Assembly (NCBI GenBank): GCA_964564675.1
Contig: CAZMBI010000001.1
Span: 62,001-126,000 of the forward strand
From: CAZMBI01 sp964564675
GTDB taxonomy: Bacteria > Pseudomonadota > Alphaproteobacteria > Rickettsiales > UBA3002
Length of the DNA stretch: 64,000 nucleotides
Direction of reading: 5' to 3'
In this document: positions 27,106-36,114 of the stretch, in pieces
How the letters are laid out: each line of letters opens with the position of its first letter
Numbering within the stretch: the first letter of the stretch is position 1
Notes under the pieces: generated by a model
Databases searched by the model: none
Told to the model about the DNA's origin: nothing
Seen by the model: the letters and a program-made list of their open reading frames with translations, nothing else
Program-made: the position numbers and the translations under genes

Positions 27106-28221
27106 ATGGACTGGGGCGAATTCTGGCGCGGCCTGGGCAATGGGCTGTTTAAAGCCGCCATGCGCGGCGGACTCATCATGCTGGCGCTGAATCTGGTATC
27201 CGGCGGCGGCGGGCTGATTCTGGCCATGGGCGCCATGGCCGTGATGGAGTTCGTCGGCAATGTGCAGGGCATCAAAAAGCATGAGCGGAAACTGCTCAAC
27301 CAGTTCCGCCATGAAATCGCCGCTGGCGTCGGCAAAGACCCGGAGGCGGTGACGGTTGCAGACCTCAAACGCCAGGCCGAGCGCAACCCAGTGCTGCAGC
27401 AATCGCTGCAGGAAGACGGCGCGCGCATGCTAACCGGCTGGATGAGTTTTGCGCTGGCGTTCGCCGCCACCGGCCTGCTGGGCGGCACCATTCCCATTTT
27501 CCCCGGTGCTGCAGATGGCAGCGTTGCTTTTTTTGAATGGGCGCGTGATGTAAGTTTTACGCAATCGCTGGGTGTCAGTATTGGCGGCACACTGCTGGTC
27601 GGCGGCGTGTTAAATGCCGCCCGCGCCTTGTTTAAACCGCTGGTACACGGGCTAGTCGGCGGTGACAGACAAACCATTGCGGAGCGTGTCGGCGAGCTGG
27701 AAGCGCAGCTCTATCAGGGCAAGGCACTGGCGCCCGAACAGGTGATGGAGGTGGCGGTGGCGGCCAATCCCAAATTGCGGCGCAATCTGCGCGAGGCATG
27801 GAGCAAGGATTATCTCAGCATGTCAGCCAATGAGCAATGCGTGGTGCTCAGCCATTACCCGGCGCAGCGGCAGGTGGAAACCCTCGCCGGGGCCATCAAT
27901 CGCGGCCATGTCCGCCCCACGGAAATGGCCTATGCGGTGCTTGGCCGCAGCTCCGGCGTGGCGTGGGATCATTACCCCAGCGGCCCCAAAGCCCGCGAAC
28001 CGAAACAGGATTTCGGCGAGTGGGTAGAAGAATTACCCGAAATACTCACCGAAGGGCCAAGTGTGGGCGGCATGGCAGCTGTGGCCCGCCGCGCCAGCGA
28101 TACCCGTTATCAGCCCGCTCACTATAGCCGCCAGGCACAACCCGCGAAACCCACGCGTTCGTTTGTCGAAGCCCTGGAAAAGGAGCGCGCCGCTGCACAA
28201 CAGGCGACGATGGCGCGTTAA
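27106..28221 (+). CDS. Orphan membrane protein with long soluble tail
   Basis: No family recognised. The 371-residue protein has hydrophobic stretches at about 19-50 (AMRGGLIMLALNLVSGGGG), 110-130 (MSFALAFAATGLLGGTIPIF) and 150-175 (SLGVSIGGTLLVGGVLNAAR), separated by a charged segment, and then a soluble tail of about 190 residues. The tail contains AQRQVETLAGAINRGHV and ends in a basic helix, FVEALEKERAAAQQATMAR. ATG 27106 is chosen, with AGGAGAG upstream. The layout (central membrane hairpin, Gln/Ala-rich basic C-terminus) recalls the proteins at 42500 and 43215. Confidence 0.75.
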   Translation: MDWGEFWRGLGNGLFKAAMRGGLIMLALNLVSGGGGLILAMGAMAVMEFVGNVQGIKKHERKLLNQFRHEIAAGVGKDPEAVTVADLKRQAERNPVLQQSLQEDGARMLTGWMSFALAFAATGLLGGTIPIFPGAADGSVAFFEWARDVSFTQSLGVSIGGTLLVGGVLNAARALFKPLVHGLVGGDRQTIAERVGELEAQLYQGKALAPEQVMEVAVAANPKLRRNLREAWSKDYLSMSANEQCVVLSHYPAQRQVETLAGAINRGHVRPTEMAYAVLGRSSGVAWDHYPSGPKAREPKQDFGEWVEELPEILTEGPSVGGMAAVARRASDTRYQPAHYSRQAQPAKPTRSFVEALEKERAAAQQATMAR

Positions 28222-28247
28222 CTAACCCGCTTGCCTAAAGGCCGCCA

Positions 28248-31200
28248 TTATTTCCACTCCACCTGCTCAACCATCGGCAGATCCTGCAGCGCGGTGAGCT
28301 TCTGCGGATTCATCGGATAACGCTCGCGCAGTTTAAGCAGCACCTGATGCTGCGGGATAGCAACGCGCAGATAAATCGCCGTAGCGCGGGTTTCCGGCTC
28401 ACCGAGCGCCTGCTTAAGCGGCGTCAACTCGCCTGTTTGCGATAGGTGCAGCGTCACCTGATGATCGCCGCGGCTTGGGGTCAGATCCGCCAGCGGCTTA
28501 ATCTCCTGGGCGATCAGGCGCGGCCCGCCCTCTTCCATTTTGCCATCGCAGGTAACCACCACCATCTGGCCGGTTTCAAGCAGCGCGGCGGCGCTGGTAA
28601 GCAGCTTTTCATCAAATACGGAAATCTCGCTCATACCGCTGGCATCTGAAAGCTGTACAAACGCGAATTTTCCCTTGGCCGAGATTTTCGTCTTTTTCGA
28701 GGTGACGATACCGGCAATTTTGACACTGTTGTAATTATGGCTCAGCTTGTGCTCCAGCGCTGCTATCGCGGTGACGCCGCTGGAATGCAGGATATCGGCA
28801 TAACCCGAAAGCGGGTGCGCCGACAGATAAAACCCGATGGCATCGAACTCTTTTTGCAAACGCTCCAGCGACGACCAGTCCGCATGCGGTTCGAAGGTAA
28901 TGGGCCGTGGCTCGGCAGACTCGATGTCACCAAACAGCGAATGCTGTGACGATTCACGCTCGCGCGTGGCGTATTGATTCAGCCCCAGTATCCGGTCGAC
29001 ATTTTCAAACAGCTCGCGGCGATTTGGGTGCAGGCTGTCAAACGCACCGGCCAGAATCAGATGTTCGAGCTGGCGGCGATTCATCACGCCGGCATCGACC
29101 CGGCGGGCAAAATCGGCCATATCCGTGAACAGGCCGCTTCGCTCGCGCTCATCAACAATGGCGCGCATGGCCTGCTCACCGACATTCTTGATGGCGGCGA
29201 GTGCGTAGCGGATCGCAAGCGCCTCTTCCCCTGCTGTATGGGTGGACGGAGTTTGTTCCACCCCGAACAACACGCTGGAATGATTAATATCGGGCGGCAA
29301 AAGGGGAATGTGAAAGCGTTGCGCTTCCTGCCGGAAAATATTCAGCTTATCGGTGGAATGCATGTCATAGGTCATCGAAGCCGCCAGAAACTCCACCGGA
29401 TAATTCGCTTTCAGATACGCCGTCTGATAGGCGATCACCGCATACGCCGCCGCGTGCGACTTGTTAAAGCCATAGCCGGCGAATTTGGCCACCAGGTCAA
29501 AAATCTCGCTGGCCTGCTTGGCACCCACGCCATTTTGCGTGGCTCCCTGCACAAAGGCTTCACGCTGAGCGTCCATCTCGGACTTGATTTTCTTGCCCAT
29601 CGCGCGGCGCAGCACGTCCGCCGCGCCCAGCGTATAGCCGGCCATAATCTGCGCGATTTTCTGCACCTGCTCCTGATAGATAATCACGCCGTAAGTTTCC
29701 TTGAGCACGTCTTTGAGCATGGGATGCAGATAATCCGGCTGCTCACGCTCGTGTTTGCGGGCGATATAGGTCGGGATATTATCCATCGGCCCGGGACGAT
29801 ACAACGCCCCCAGGGCGATCAGATCCTCCAGGCGGTCGGGTTTGAGCTTACGCAGCGCGTCCTGCATTCCGGCCGATTCAAACTGGAATACGCCTACCGT
29901 ATGCCCGGCCGAGAGCAGTTCGTAGGTTTTCGCATCATCGAACGGCAGGCGCGAGAGGTCGAGCTGGCCCGACATACCCTCCCCCGGCTCCATGGAGGAA
30001 TGATGGCCGGATGCCAGCAACTCCACGGTTTTTTGTAGCACGGTAAGCGTTTTCAGCCCCAGAAAATCAAACTTTACCAGCCCCGCCTCTTCGGCATATT
30101 TCATCGAATACTGCACCACCGGCATATCCGATTTTGGATCGCGATACAGCGGCACCAGCTCATGCAGCGGCCGGTCAGCAATCACGACCCCTGCCGCATG
30201 GGTGGAGGCATGGCGGTACAGCCCTTCCAGCTGCAGGGCGATTTTCACCAGATAATCCACCGTCTCGTCGGATTGCATCTGGCGCTTCAACTCAGGTTCA
30301 AGCGCGATCGCCTGCTCAAGCGTTACCGGATTGGCCGGGTTATTGGGCACCAGCTTGCAGATTTTATCGACCTGTCCGTAAGGCATCTGCAGCACCCGTC
30401 CGACATCGCGCAGCACGGCGCGCGCCTGCAGCTTCCCGAAAGTGATAATCTGCGCTACGCGGTCCGCACCGTATTTATGCTGCACATAGCGGATGACTTC
30501 ATCGCGGCGCTCCTGACAGAAATCGATATCAAAATCCGGCATGGAAACCCGCTCGGGGTTCAAAAAACGCTCGAAAATCAGGCCGAAACGCAGGGGATCC
30601 AGGTCGGTAATTAACAGCGACCAGGCCACCACCGAGCCGGCGCCCGAGCCCCGGCCCGGCCCGACCGGAATCTGATGCTGTTTGGCCCAGGTGATAAAAT
30701 CCGAGACGATCAGAAAATATCCCGGAAATTTCATGGTGATGATCACATCAAGCTCATATTCCAGCCGCTCGCGATAGGGTGTTGCCGCCGCCTCGCGCGC
30801 CGGCGCATCCATCGCATCGGTAAAGACATGTTGCTCAAGGCGCACCTGCAGGCCCTCCCGCGCGCGGCGGCGCAGCGCTTCGGACTCATTAAGCACCCTG
30901 CCCGCCTCATCTTCGATATGAAAGCCAGGCAGAATTGGGCTGCGCGAAGGCGCAAAAACCGCGCAACGCTGCGCTATCGCGACGGTATTGGCCAGTGCTT
31001 CGGGAATGTCGGCAAACAGCAGTTGCATTTCCTGCGGCGATTTAAAATAATGCTCCTGCGTCAGGCGCGGCCGGTCGGATTCGGTAATATAGCGCCCCTC
31101 GGCTACGCACATCAGCGCATCATGCGCATCGAACATCGTGGCATCAGGGAAATGCACGTGGTTGGTCGCCACCAGCGGGATGTGCTGGTCCATCGCCAGT

Positions 31201-31778
31201 TGAATCAGCCCCGGTTCGATCTGCTGCTCGAAAGCCAGTTGATGGCGCATCAACTCAATATACAGCCGGTCCGCGAATATCTCTTTGAGCCGCGCCGCCT
31301 GTCTGGCGGCTTCCTGCGCACGGCCATTGAGCAAGGCGCGCCCTACCGCTCCGCCGGTGCCGGCGGTCAGGGCGATAATGCCTTCCGCCCGCTCGGCCAG
31401 GCGGTCATACGTTAAAAACGGCGCGCAATCGTCGGCAGGATTCAGCCAGGACTCACTGGAAAGCGCCATAAGGTTGGCATAGCCAGTTTCATCCTTGGCG
31501 ATCAGCAGCAGTTCATCCGGCTGCATCCGGCCATTGACCGGCTGCTCGCTATCCATCGGTTTGAGCGAAAGCGTCATCCCGACGATCGGCTGCACGCCAT
31601 TTTTGAGCGCGGCCTGCGTAAATTCCAGCGACCCGAATAAATTATCCCGGTCGGTAATAGCCACCGCCGGCATGCCGTATTGCTGACAGCGCTGCATGAT
31701 ATCGGCAATGCGCATCGCCCCGCGCAGGAGCGAGTACGGCGAGCGTACGCGCAGATGGATAAAAGATGGATTCGCCAT
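28248..31778 (-). CDS. dnaE: DNA polymerase III alpha subunit
   Basis: Replicative polymerase of the chromosome. At 1176 residues it has the expected length. The N-terminal PHP domain begins FIHLRVRSPYSLLRGAMRI with AITDRDNLFGSLEF. The polymerase active site shows GPGRGSGAGSVVAW and MPDFDIDFCQERRDEVI. PGPMDNIPTYIARKHE, YQEQVQKIAQ and FNKSHAAAYAVIAY follow, with a tandem helix-hairpin-helix region and an OB domain (VKIAGIVTSKKTKISAKGKFA) near the C-terminus. It is the DnaE1 type. It is convergent with the previous gene, 26 bases away. Confidence 0.97.
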   Translation of the reverse strand: MANPSFIHLRVRSPYSLLRGAMRIADIMQRCQQYGMPAVAITDRDNLFGSLEFTQAALKNGVQPIVGMTLSLKPMDSEQPVNGRMQPDELLLIAKDETGYANLMALSSESWLNPADDCAPFLTYDRLAERAEGIIALTAGTGGAVGRALLNGRAQEAARQAARLKEIFADRLYIELMRHQLAFEQQIEPGLIQLAMDQHIPLVATNHVHFPDATMFDAHDALMCVAEGRYITESDRPRLTQEHYFKSPQEMQLLFADIPEALANTVAIAQRCAVFAPSRSPILPGFHIEDEAGRVLNESEALRRRAREGLQVRLEQHVFTDAMDAPAREAAATPYRERLEYELDVIITMKFPGYFLIVSDFITWAKQHQIPVGPGRGSGAGSVVAWSLLITDLDPLRFGLIFERFLNPERVSMPDFDIDFCQERRDEVIRYVQHKYGADRVAQIITFGKLQARAVLRDVGRVLQMPYGQVDKICKLVPNNPANPVTLEQAIALEPELKRQMQSDETVDYLVKIALQLEGLYRHASTHAAGVVIADRPLHELVPLYRDPKSDMPVVQYSMKYAEEAGLVKFDFLGLKTLTVLQKTVELLASGHHSSMEPGEGMSGQLDLSRLPFDDAKTYELLSAGHTVGVFQFESAGMQDALRKLKPDRLEDLIALGALYRPGPMDNIPTYIARKHEREQPDYLHPMLKDVLKETYGVIIYQEQVQKIAQIMAGYTLGAADVLRRAMGKKIKSEMDAQREAFVQGATQNGVGAKQASEIFDLVAKFAGYGFNKSHAAAYAVIAYQTAYLKANYPVEFLAASMTYDMHSTDKLNIFRQEAQRFHIPLLPPDINHSSVLFGVEQTPSTHTAGEEALAIRYALAAIKNVGEQAMRAIVDERERSGLFTDMADFARRVDAGVMNRRQLEHLILAGAFDSLHPNRRELFENVDRILGLNQYATRERESSQHSLFGDIESAEPRPITFEPHADWSSLERLQKEFDAIGFYLSAHPLSGYADILHSSGVTAIAALEHKLSHNYNSVKIAGIVTSKKTKISAKGKFAFVQLSDASGMSEISVFDEKLLTSAAALLETGQMVVVTCDGKMEEGGPRLIAQEIKPLADLTPSRGDHQVTLHLSQTGELTPLKQALGEPETRATAIYLRVAIPQHQVLLKLRERYPMNPQKLTALQDLPMVEQVEWK

Positions 31779-31890
31779 ACCGCGAAACTAAAACAGCATG
31801 CCGGGTTGCTAAAGACGGAATGCCCATATGTGCACAGTTTTAACCGCTGTAAGAAACAGACAACATGGCGTTTCTGCGAGCGCCGGCGAG

Positions 31891-32520
31891 CTATTTGCTG
31901 TCTGAGCTGCGGAAAATAAGCCCGAAGCTGATAGCCGTCGCCAGAATGAGCGCGAAAGAAAGGATATTGCCGATCATGAAATAAAGCGGCGAGGCAATAT
32001 CCGGCACCGCCTCGATATATTTGCGCCCGAAGTGAAACCCGATCGAGGCCGCCACCAGCATGGCCAGCAAACTGCTGCGCCGGCCCGCAATGGCAACCGA
32101 CAGCGCAAACAACATCACCGAGCCGAATAAAAACATCGGCATCAACGCATAGCGTGCGGTATCCAGTGCGATTGAGGAACCGGCCACGTATAAAAACAAA
32201 AACGACAACGGGATCAGCAGGGTCGCCTGCGCCCGCAAGCTGCTGGCATAAAGCCCGACCGCCGCCAGAATCGCCAGGTCAATCATGCTTTCAATCGGCA
32301 TGGTGAAGCCCAGGCTTAAACCGGCACTGGCCCCGCCGCTTGGTTGCTGTAATAATAAGGGCATGCTGCCCAGCGCAAAAATACTTGCGAATATCAAGAC
32401 AAACCGTTTAGTGGTAAACCCATCGCTTGCGTCATGTTTTTGCGGATTGGATTCAGGCGCATCGTTCACGTCAAAAGGTTTCCCGATGTTTGGTTCCAAA
32501 GGATATGCCTGGCTGCTCAT
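31891..32520 (-). CDS. HupE/UreJ-like membrane protein without the histidine motif
   Basis: A 209-residue protein with about six membrane helices (about 39-57, 76-93, 98-116, 124-145, 150-165, 178-203). GFTMPIESMIDLAILAAVGL aligns position by position with the HupE/UreJ signature HPxxGxDHxxxMxxVG, but His, Asp and His are replaced by Met, Ile and Asp, so nickel transport as in the family is doubtful. The start MSSQAYPLEP has GGAGA upstream. It overlaps head to head with the ModA-like gene by 35 bases. A longer frame to 32646 would overlap even more and is not supported. Confidence 0.65.
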   Translation of the reverse strand: MSSQAYPLEPNIGKPFDVNDAPESNPQKHDASDGFTTKRFVLIFASIFALGSMPLLLQQPSGGASAGLSLGFTMPIESMIDLAILAAVGLYASSLRAQATLLIPLSFLFLYVAGSSIALDTARYALMPMFLFGSVMLFALSVAIAGRRSSLLAMLVAASIGFHFGRKYIEAVPDIASPLYFMIGNILSFALILATAISFGLIFRSSDSK

Positions 32521-33346
32521 ACTTGCTGTCTCCGTGTTGCTGCCGTCTGCTGCCCCTGCCCGCCAGATCGAAATCGAACAGGTGCACATATTGGCGGATC
32601 CCAGCCTGACCATCCCGCTGACGCTGATTGCGCGCGAATATTCCAAACAACGTCACATTTCGGTGACCACCTCGTTTGCCCCGCTGGCCGACCAGACGCG
32701 GCGCATCGAGCAGGGAATGGAAGCCGATATTTTTATCGCCACGCGTGCAAATACTATCCAAACGCTTAAAAACCAAGGGCTGATTGATGTCTACTCACAG
32801 ATTTCTGTCACCAAAAATCGTTTGGCGTTAGTTACTTATCAGGAGAACAGCCTGGAGTTGATTTTGATTCCGCGCTTGCCGCTGGCCAGCATTTTAAAGC
32901 GGATTGATCCCGGCTTTTCATTCATACTCGGCGATCCGGAAACCCAGGATGTCGGGTTGTTTTCGATGGAAGCCTTGCGCAACCACCAAATCGCTGGCGA
33001 GCTGGAGCCGCACTTTTTGTTTATTCAATCGCCGGTGGATATGCATGAAACCATCGCCTCACGCGGGGGATATGGCGTGATCTATCTCACCGAGGCCCTG
33101 CGCAATCCCGAGCTGAAGATACTCGGCGTTTTTCCGCAGACGGCACACAGCTCTATCATATATCAGGCCAATGTGGTGGCCAGTGAAAATATGGAAGCGG
33201 CCCGCCAGTTTCTGGACTATCTGCAATCAGGTGACGCCACAGCGGTATTTACCCAGTTCGGGTTTGAGCCGATTCATGGCATACGCGTGGAAAGCGGCCA
33301 TCTCGCCCGCGGCTCCAGTGCAAGCGTATCAACCAACCCTTTGTGA
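32486..33346 (+). CDS. ModA-like periplasmic substrate-binding protein
   Basis: A 286-residue secreted protein with signal peptide GYAWLLILAVSVLLPSAAPA (cleaved before RQ). ILADPSLTIPLTLIAREYSK, DIFIATRANTIQTL, KNRLALVTY, LGDPETQDVGLFSMEAL and GVIYLTEALRN follow the order of molybdate-binding ModA proteins (SBP_bac_11 type). No permease or ATPase gene is adjacent, so transport role and ligand are unknown; tungstate, molybdate or another oxyanion is possible. Its 3' end overlaps the convergent tsaD by 73 bases and its 5' end overlaps the divergent membrane gene by 35. Confidence 0.8.
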   Translation: MFGSKGYAWLLILAVSVLLPSAAPARQIEIEQVHILADPSLTIPLTLIAREYSKQRHISVTTSFAPLADQTRRIEQGMEADIFIATRANTIQTLKNQGLIDVYSQISVTKNRLALVTYQENSLELILIPRLPLASILKRIDPGFSFILGDPETQDVGLFSMEALRNHQIAGELEPHFLFIQSPVDMHETIASRGGYGVIYLTEALRNPELKILGVFPQTAHSSIIYQANVVASENMEAARQFLDYLQSGDATAVFTQFGFEPIHGIRVESGHLARGSSASVSTNPL

Positions 33347-34356
33347 AAACGCTCCAGCCCAGCCCAGGCAATCATCGCCGCATTATCGGTGCACAGCGCC
33401 GGCGGCGGGGCCACAAACGGCATATCACAGGCCTGCGCCAGTCCGCGCAATGCCTCGCCGATCGACTGATTGGCCGCCACCCCGCCGGTAACTACGAAAC
33501 GTAACGCATCATAGCCGCGCTGCGACGCCATGTTAATCGCCCGCTCGCTGCGCTCGAGCAGAATATCGATCACGGCCTGTTGAAACGACGCGGCGATATC
33601 GGCGGCCAGATTCGGATAGCCCCGGCCCGGCTCGCCTCCTAGCGGTGGGCGGGAAGTACCCGCCGGGCGCGGCTGAGCGTTGAAGCTTTGTAAAGTATAA
33701 CGCACCGCGGTTTTGAGACCCGAAAAAGAGAAATCGCAACCGGTCGTGCCCTGTAATGGCCGTGGAAAGGCAAATGCCCGCGGATTGCCCTGCGCCGCCA
33801 GCCGCTCGATCTGTGGTCCGCCGGGATAGGGCAGCCCGAGCATTTTGGCGCATTTGTCAAACGCCTCGCCCAGCGCATCGTCACGCGTGCCGCCGAGATA
33901 TTCATAATCTCCCACGCCATGCGCGATGGCATAAAAACAATGCCCGCCCGAGACCAATAGCAACAAATAGGGAAACGCCGCCGCCTCGCTCAGGCGCGGG
34001 GTCAGCGCATGGCCTTCCAGATGATTTACCCCAATCAGCGGCTTGCCGGTAACAGAGCAGATGGTTTTTGCCGTCATCACGCCGACGATAACACCACCGA
34101 TCAGCCCGGGGCCGGCAGTCACGGCAATGGCATCGACCCGGCTCAGATCGGTTTGCGCCTGATTGAGTGCCTCCTGAAGTATCGGTTCCATCCATTCCAT
34201 ATGGGCACGCGCCGCAATCTCGGGCACCACCCCACGATACGGAGCGTGCTCCTCATATTGCGTGCGAATGATGTTGGCATGGATGCGCCGCGTGTCATCC
34301 ACCAGCGCTACCGCCGTTTCATCACAGCTGGATTCGATACCGAGTATAAGGGTCAT
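33274..34356 (-). CDS. tsaD: tRNA threonylcarbamoyladenosine synthesis protein TsaD
   Basis: With TsaB and TsaE, transfers threonylcarbamoyl to A37 of tRNAs reading ANN codons. The 360-residue protein has the start LILGIESSCDETAVALVD, the metal-site regions ARAHMEWMEP and GVNHLEGHAL, the phosphate-binding LLLVSGGHCFYAI, LGLPYPGGPQIERLA and GVAANQSIGEAL. Its C-terminal 24 residues are encoded within the convergent overlap with the ModA-like gene. It is divergent from hemC, the usual alphaproteobacterial arrangement. Confidence 0.95.
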   Translation of the reverse strand: MTLILGIESSCDETAVALVDDTRRIHANIIRTQYEEHAPYRGVVPEIAARAHMEWMEPILQEALNQAQTDLSRVDAIAVTAGPGLIGGVIVGVMTAKTICSVTGKPLIGVNHLEGHALTPRLSEAAAFPYLLLLVSGGHCFYAIAHGVGDYEYLGGTRDDALGEAFDKCAKMLGLPYPGGPQIERLAAQGNPRAFAFPRPLQGTTGCDFSFSGLKTAVRYTLQSFNAQPRPAGTSRPPLGGEPGRGYPNLAADIAASFQQAVIDILLERSERAINMASQRGYDALRFVVTGGVAANQSIGEALRGLAQACDMPFVAPPPALCTDNAAMIAWAGLERFHKGLVDTLALEPRARWPLSTRMP

Positions 34357-34460
34357 GATGGATCTTTTTAGAGGCGAACGCTGTGTATGGGTTCGCTTGG
34401 GAAGCGATTCCCGTGCTCAACGCTCGACTCTTTGGTTAATAACCGCCATAACGCTTTTAT

Positions 34461-35375
34461 ATGAATCACACGCCCGGCACAATCCGTATTGCCACCCGCC
34501 GCAGCCCGCTGGCCGTGGCCCAGGCCGAAATGGTGGCGGCGGCGCTTAAGGCTTTAAGCCCCGAACTGACGGTGGAACTGCTGCCGATGCAAACCAGCGG
34601 CGACAGCAATCAACAGCAGGCGTTAAGCCAATGGGGATATAAGGGACTGTTCACCAAGGAGCTGGAGGAGGCGCTACTGGACGGCCGCGCCGATATTGCC
34701 GTACACTCGATGAAGGATATGCCGAGTGTCCTGCCCGACGGGCTGGTAATCGCCGGCATGCTGGCGCGCGAGGATCCGCGCGATGCCTTTATTTCACTCG
34801 ATTACCCCAATTTGGATGCGGTGCCCGCCGGCGCCACCCTTGGCAGCTCATCCATCCGCCGCAGCGCCATGCTCACGCGCCTGCGTCCCGATCTGCACAT
34901 CGTGCCGATTCGCGGCAATGTCGGTACGCGTCTGGAGAAACTGGCGCGTGGCGACGCCGCCGCCACGCTGCTGGCCGTAGCCGGGCTTAACCGCCTGCAG
35001 ATGCAGCGCCATATCACCGATATATTCAGCGTGGAGCGCCTCTTGCCGGCGGTGGCCCAGGGCGCCATCGGCATGGAGGCGCGCGACGATCAGGAAGGAG
35101 TGTTGGCGCGTATTGCACTGATCAGCGACCTGCCCACACAGCTGGCGGTGACCGCCGAGCGTGCCGTGCTGCGCGTGCTCGATGGCTCCTGCCGCACGCC
35201 GCTTGGCTGTTATGCCACGCTGGAAGGTGACCGGCTGTATCTGCGTGCCCACCTGCTCAGCCCCGACGGCGCGCAGTCGTGGTATCGCCAGGCGCATGGC
35301 AGCGTGCAGGACGGCGAAGCCCTTGGTAACGCCGTCGGGGAGGAGCTCAAATCACTGGGAGGCAGCGTGTTATGA
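34461..35375 (+). CDS. hemC: Hydroxymethylbilane synthase (porphobilinogen deaminase)
   Basis: Joins four porphobilinogen units to hydroxymethylbilane for heme synthesis. The 304-residue protein shows IRIATRRSPLAVAQAE, LLPMQTSGD, KGLFTKELEEALLDGRADIAV, HSMKDMP, LGSSSIRRSAML and IRGNVGTRLEKL. VAQGAIGMEARDD precedes the cofactor Cys in VLDGSCRTPLGCYA, where dipyrromethane is attached. It overlaps hemD by 4 bases (ATGA), indicating coupled translation. Confidence 0.96.
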   Translation: MNHTPGTIRIATRRSPLAVAQAEMVAAALKALSPELTVELLPMQTSGDSNQQQALSQWGYKGLFTKELEEALLDGRADIAVHSMKDMPSVLPDGLVIAGMLAREDPRDAFISLDYPNLDAVPAGATLGSSSIRRSAMLTRLRPDLHIVPIRGNVGTRLEKLARGDAAATLLAVAGLNRLQMQRHITDIFSVERLLPAVAQGAIGMEARDDQEGVLARIALISDLPTQLAVTAERAVLRVLDGSCRTPLGCYATLEGDRLYLRAHLLSPDGAQSWYRQAHGSVQDGEALGNAVGEELKSLGGSVL

Positions 35376-36079
35376 CAACAGTGCTGCTCACCCGCCCGCA
35401 CGCCGACGCCAAACGGCTGGCCGATCAGCTCGAACCGCGGGGATTTACCTGCCTGCTCGCACCGGTGCTGCGCATTGAAGCGTGTGCACTTGACACAATG
35501 CCCGATATAACCCCGCAGGCCGTCATTGTGAGCAGCCGCCACGCCGTGCAACAGCATGACTGGAGCCATCTGCGCGACGTACCGGTGATCGCAGTCGGTC
35601 AGGCCACCGCCAGCGCTGCCGAGCGCGCCGGTTTCAGACAGATCGCGCGGGTGCCTGGTTCGGCGCGGGAGATCGCGCGTTATCTGCAGGCCGCGCGCAG
35701 CCCGCAAGACGGGCCGCTGCTTTATCTGCGTGGGCAAAACATTACACTGGATCTGGCCGCCCAACTGCCATCATTTCACGTAGTGGAATACATCACCTAT
35801 CGCGCCACACCCACCGACCAACTCAGCGATGCGGCGCTGCATGCCCTCTATGAAAAGCGTGTGCAGGCCGCTACGTTTTTCTCGCCGCGCAGCGCCGAGC
35901 TATTCATGCACTATCTGCCCGCTGAGGTAAGCCTACGCTCGGTAGTGGCGTGTTGCCTGAGCCGTCGCGTGGCCGAACAATTCAGCGCCGCCCGGTGGCA
36001 GAGAATCCATATCTGCGCCCGGCCGGACACGCCGGCAATGATCGCATTGCTTGAGGAGACATTTCACGTAACAAATTAA
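35372..36079 (+). CDS. hemD: Uroporphyrinogen-III synthase
   Basis: Closes hydroxymethylbilane to uroporphyrinogen III. The 235-residue protein has the loosely conserved two-domain pattern of HemD: VLLTRPHADAKRLADQLE at the N-terminus, IVSSRHAVQ, IAVGQATASAAERAGF, LLYLRGQNITLDLA, YRATPTD and ATFFSPRSAELFM. The family has weak sequence conservation, but the position directly after hemC supports it. Confidence 0.9.
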   Translation: MTTVLLTRPHADAKRLADQLEPRGFTCLLAPVLRIEACALDTMPDITPQAVIVSSRHAVQQHDWSHLRDVPVIAVGQATASAAERAGFRQIARVPGSAREIARYLQAARSPQDGPLLYLRGQNITLDLAAQLPSFHVVEYITYRATPTDQLSDAALHALYEKRVQAATFFSPRSAELFMHYLPAEVSLRSVVACCLSRRVAEQFSAARWQRIHICARPDTPAMIALLEETFHVTN

Positions 36080-36114
36080 TGCAATCCGCTGATCGGTTCT
36101 GATATAAAAGGCGC

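Noticed and set aside
28974..30038. 354-residue open frame antisense to dnaE
   Set aside because: Shadow of dnaE codon use; no ribosome site or domain.
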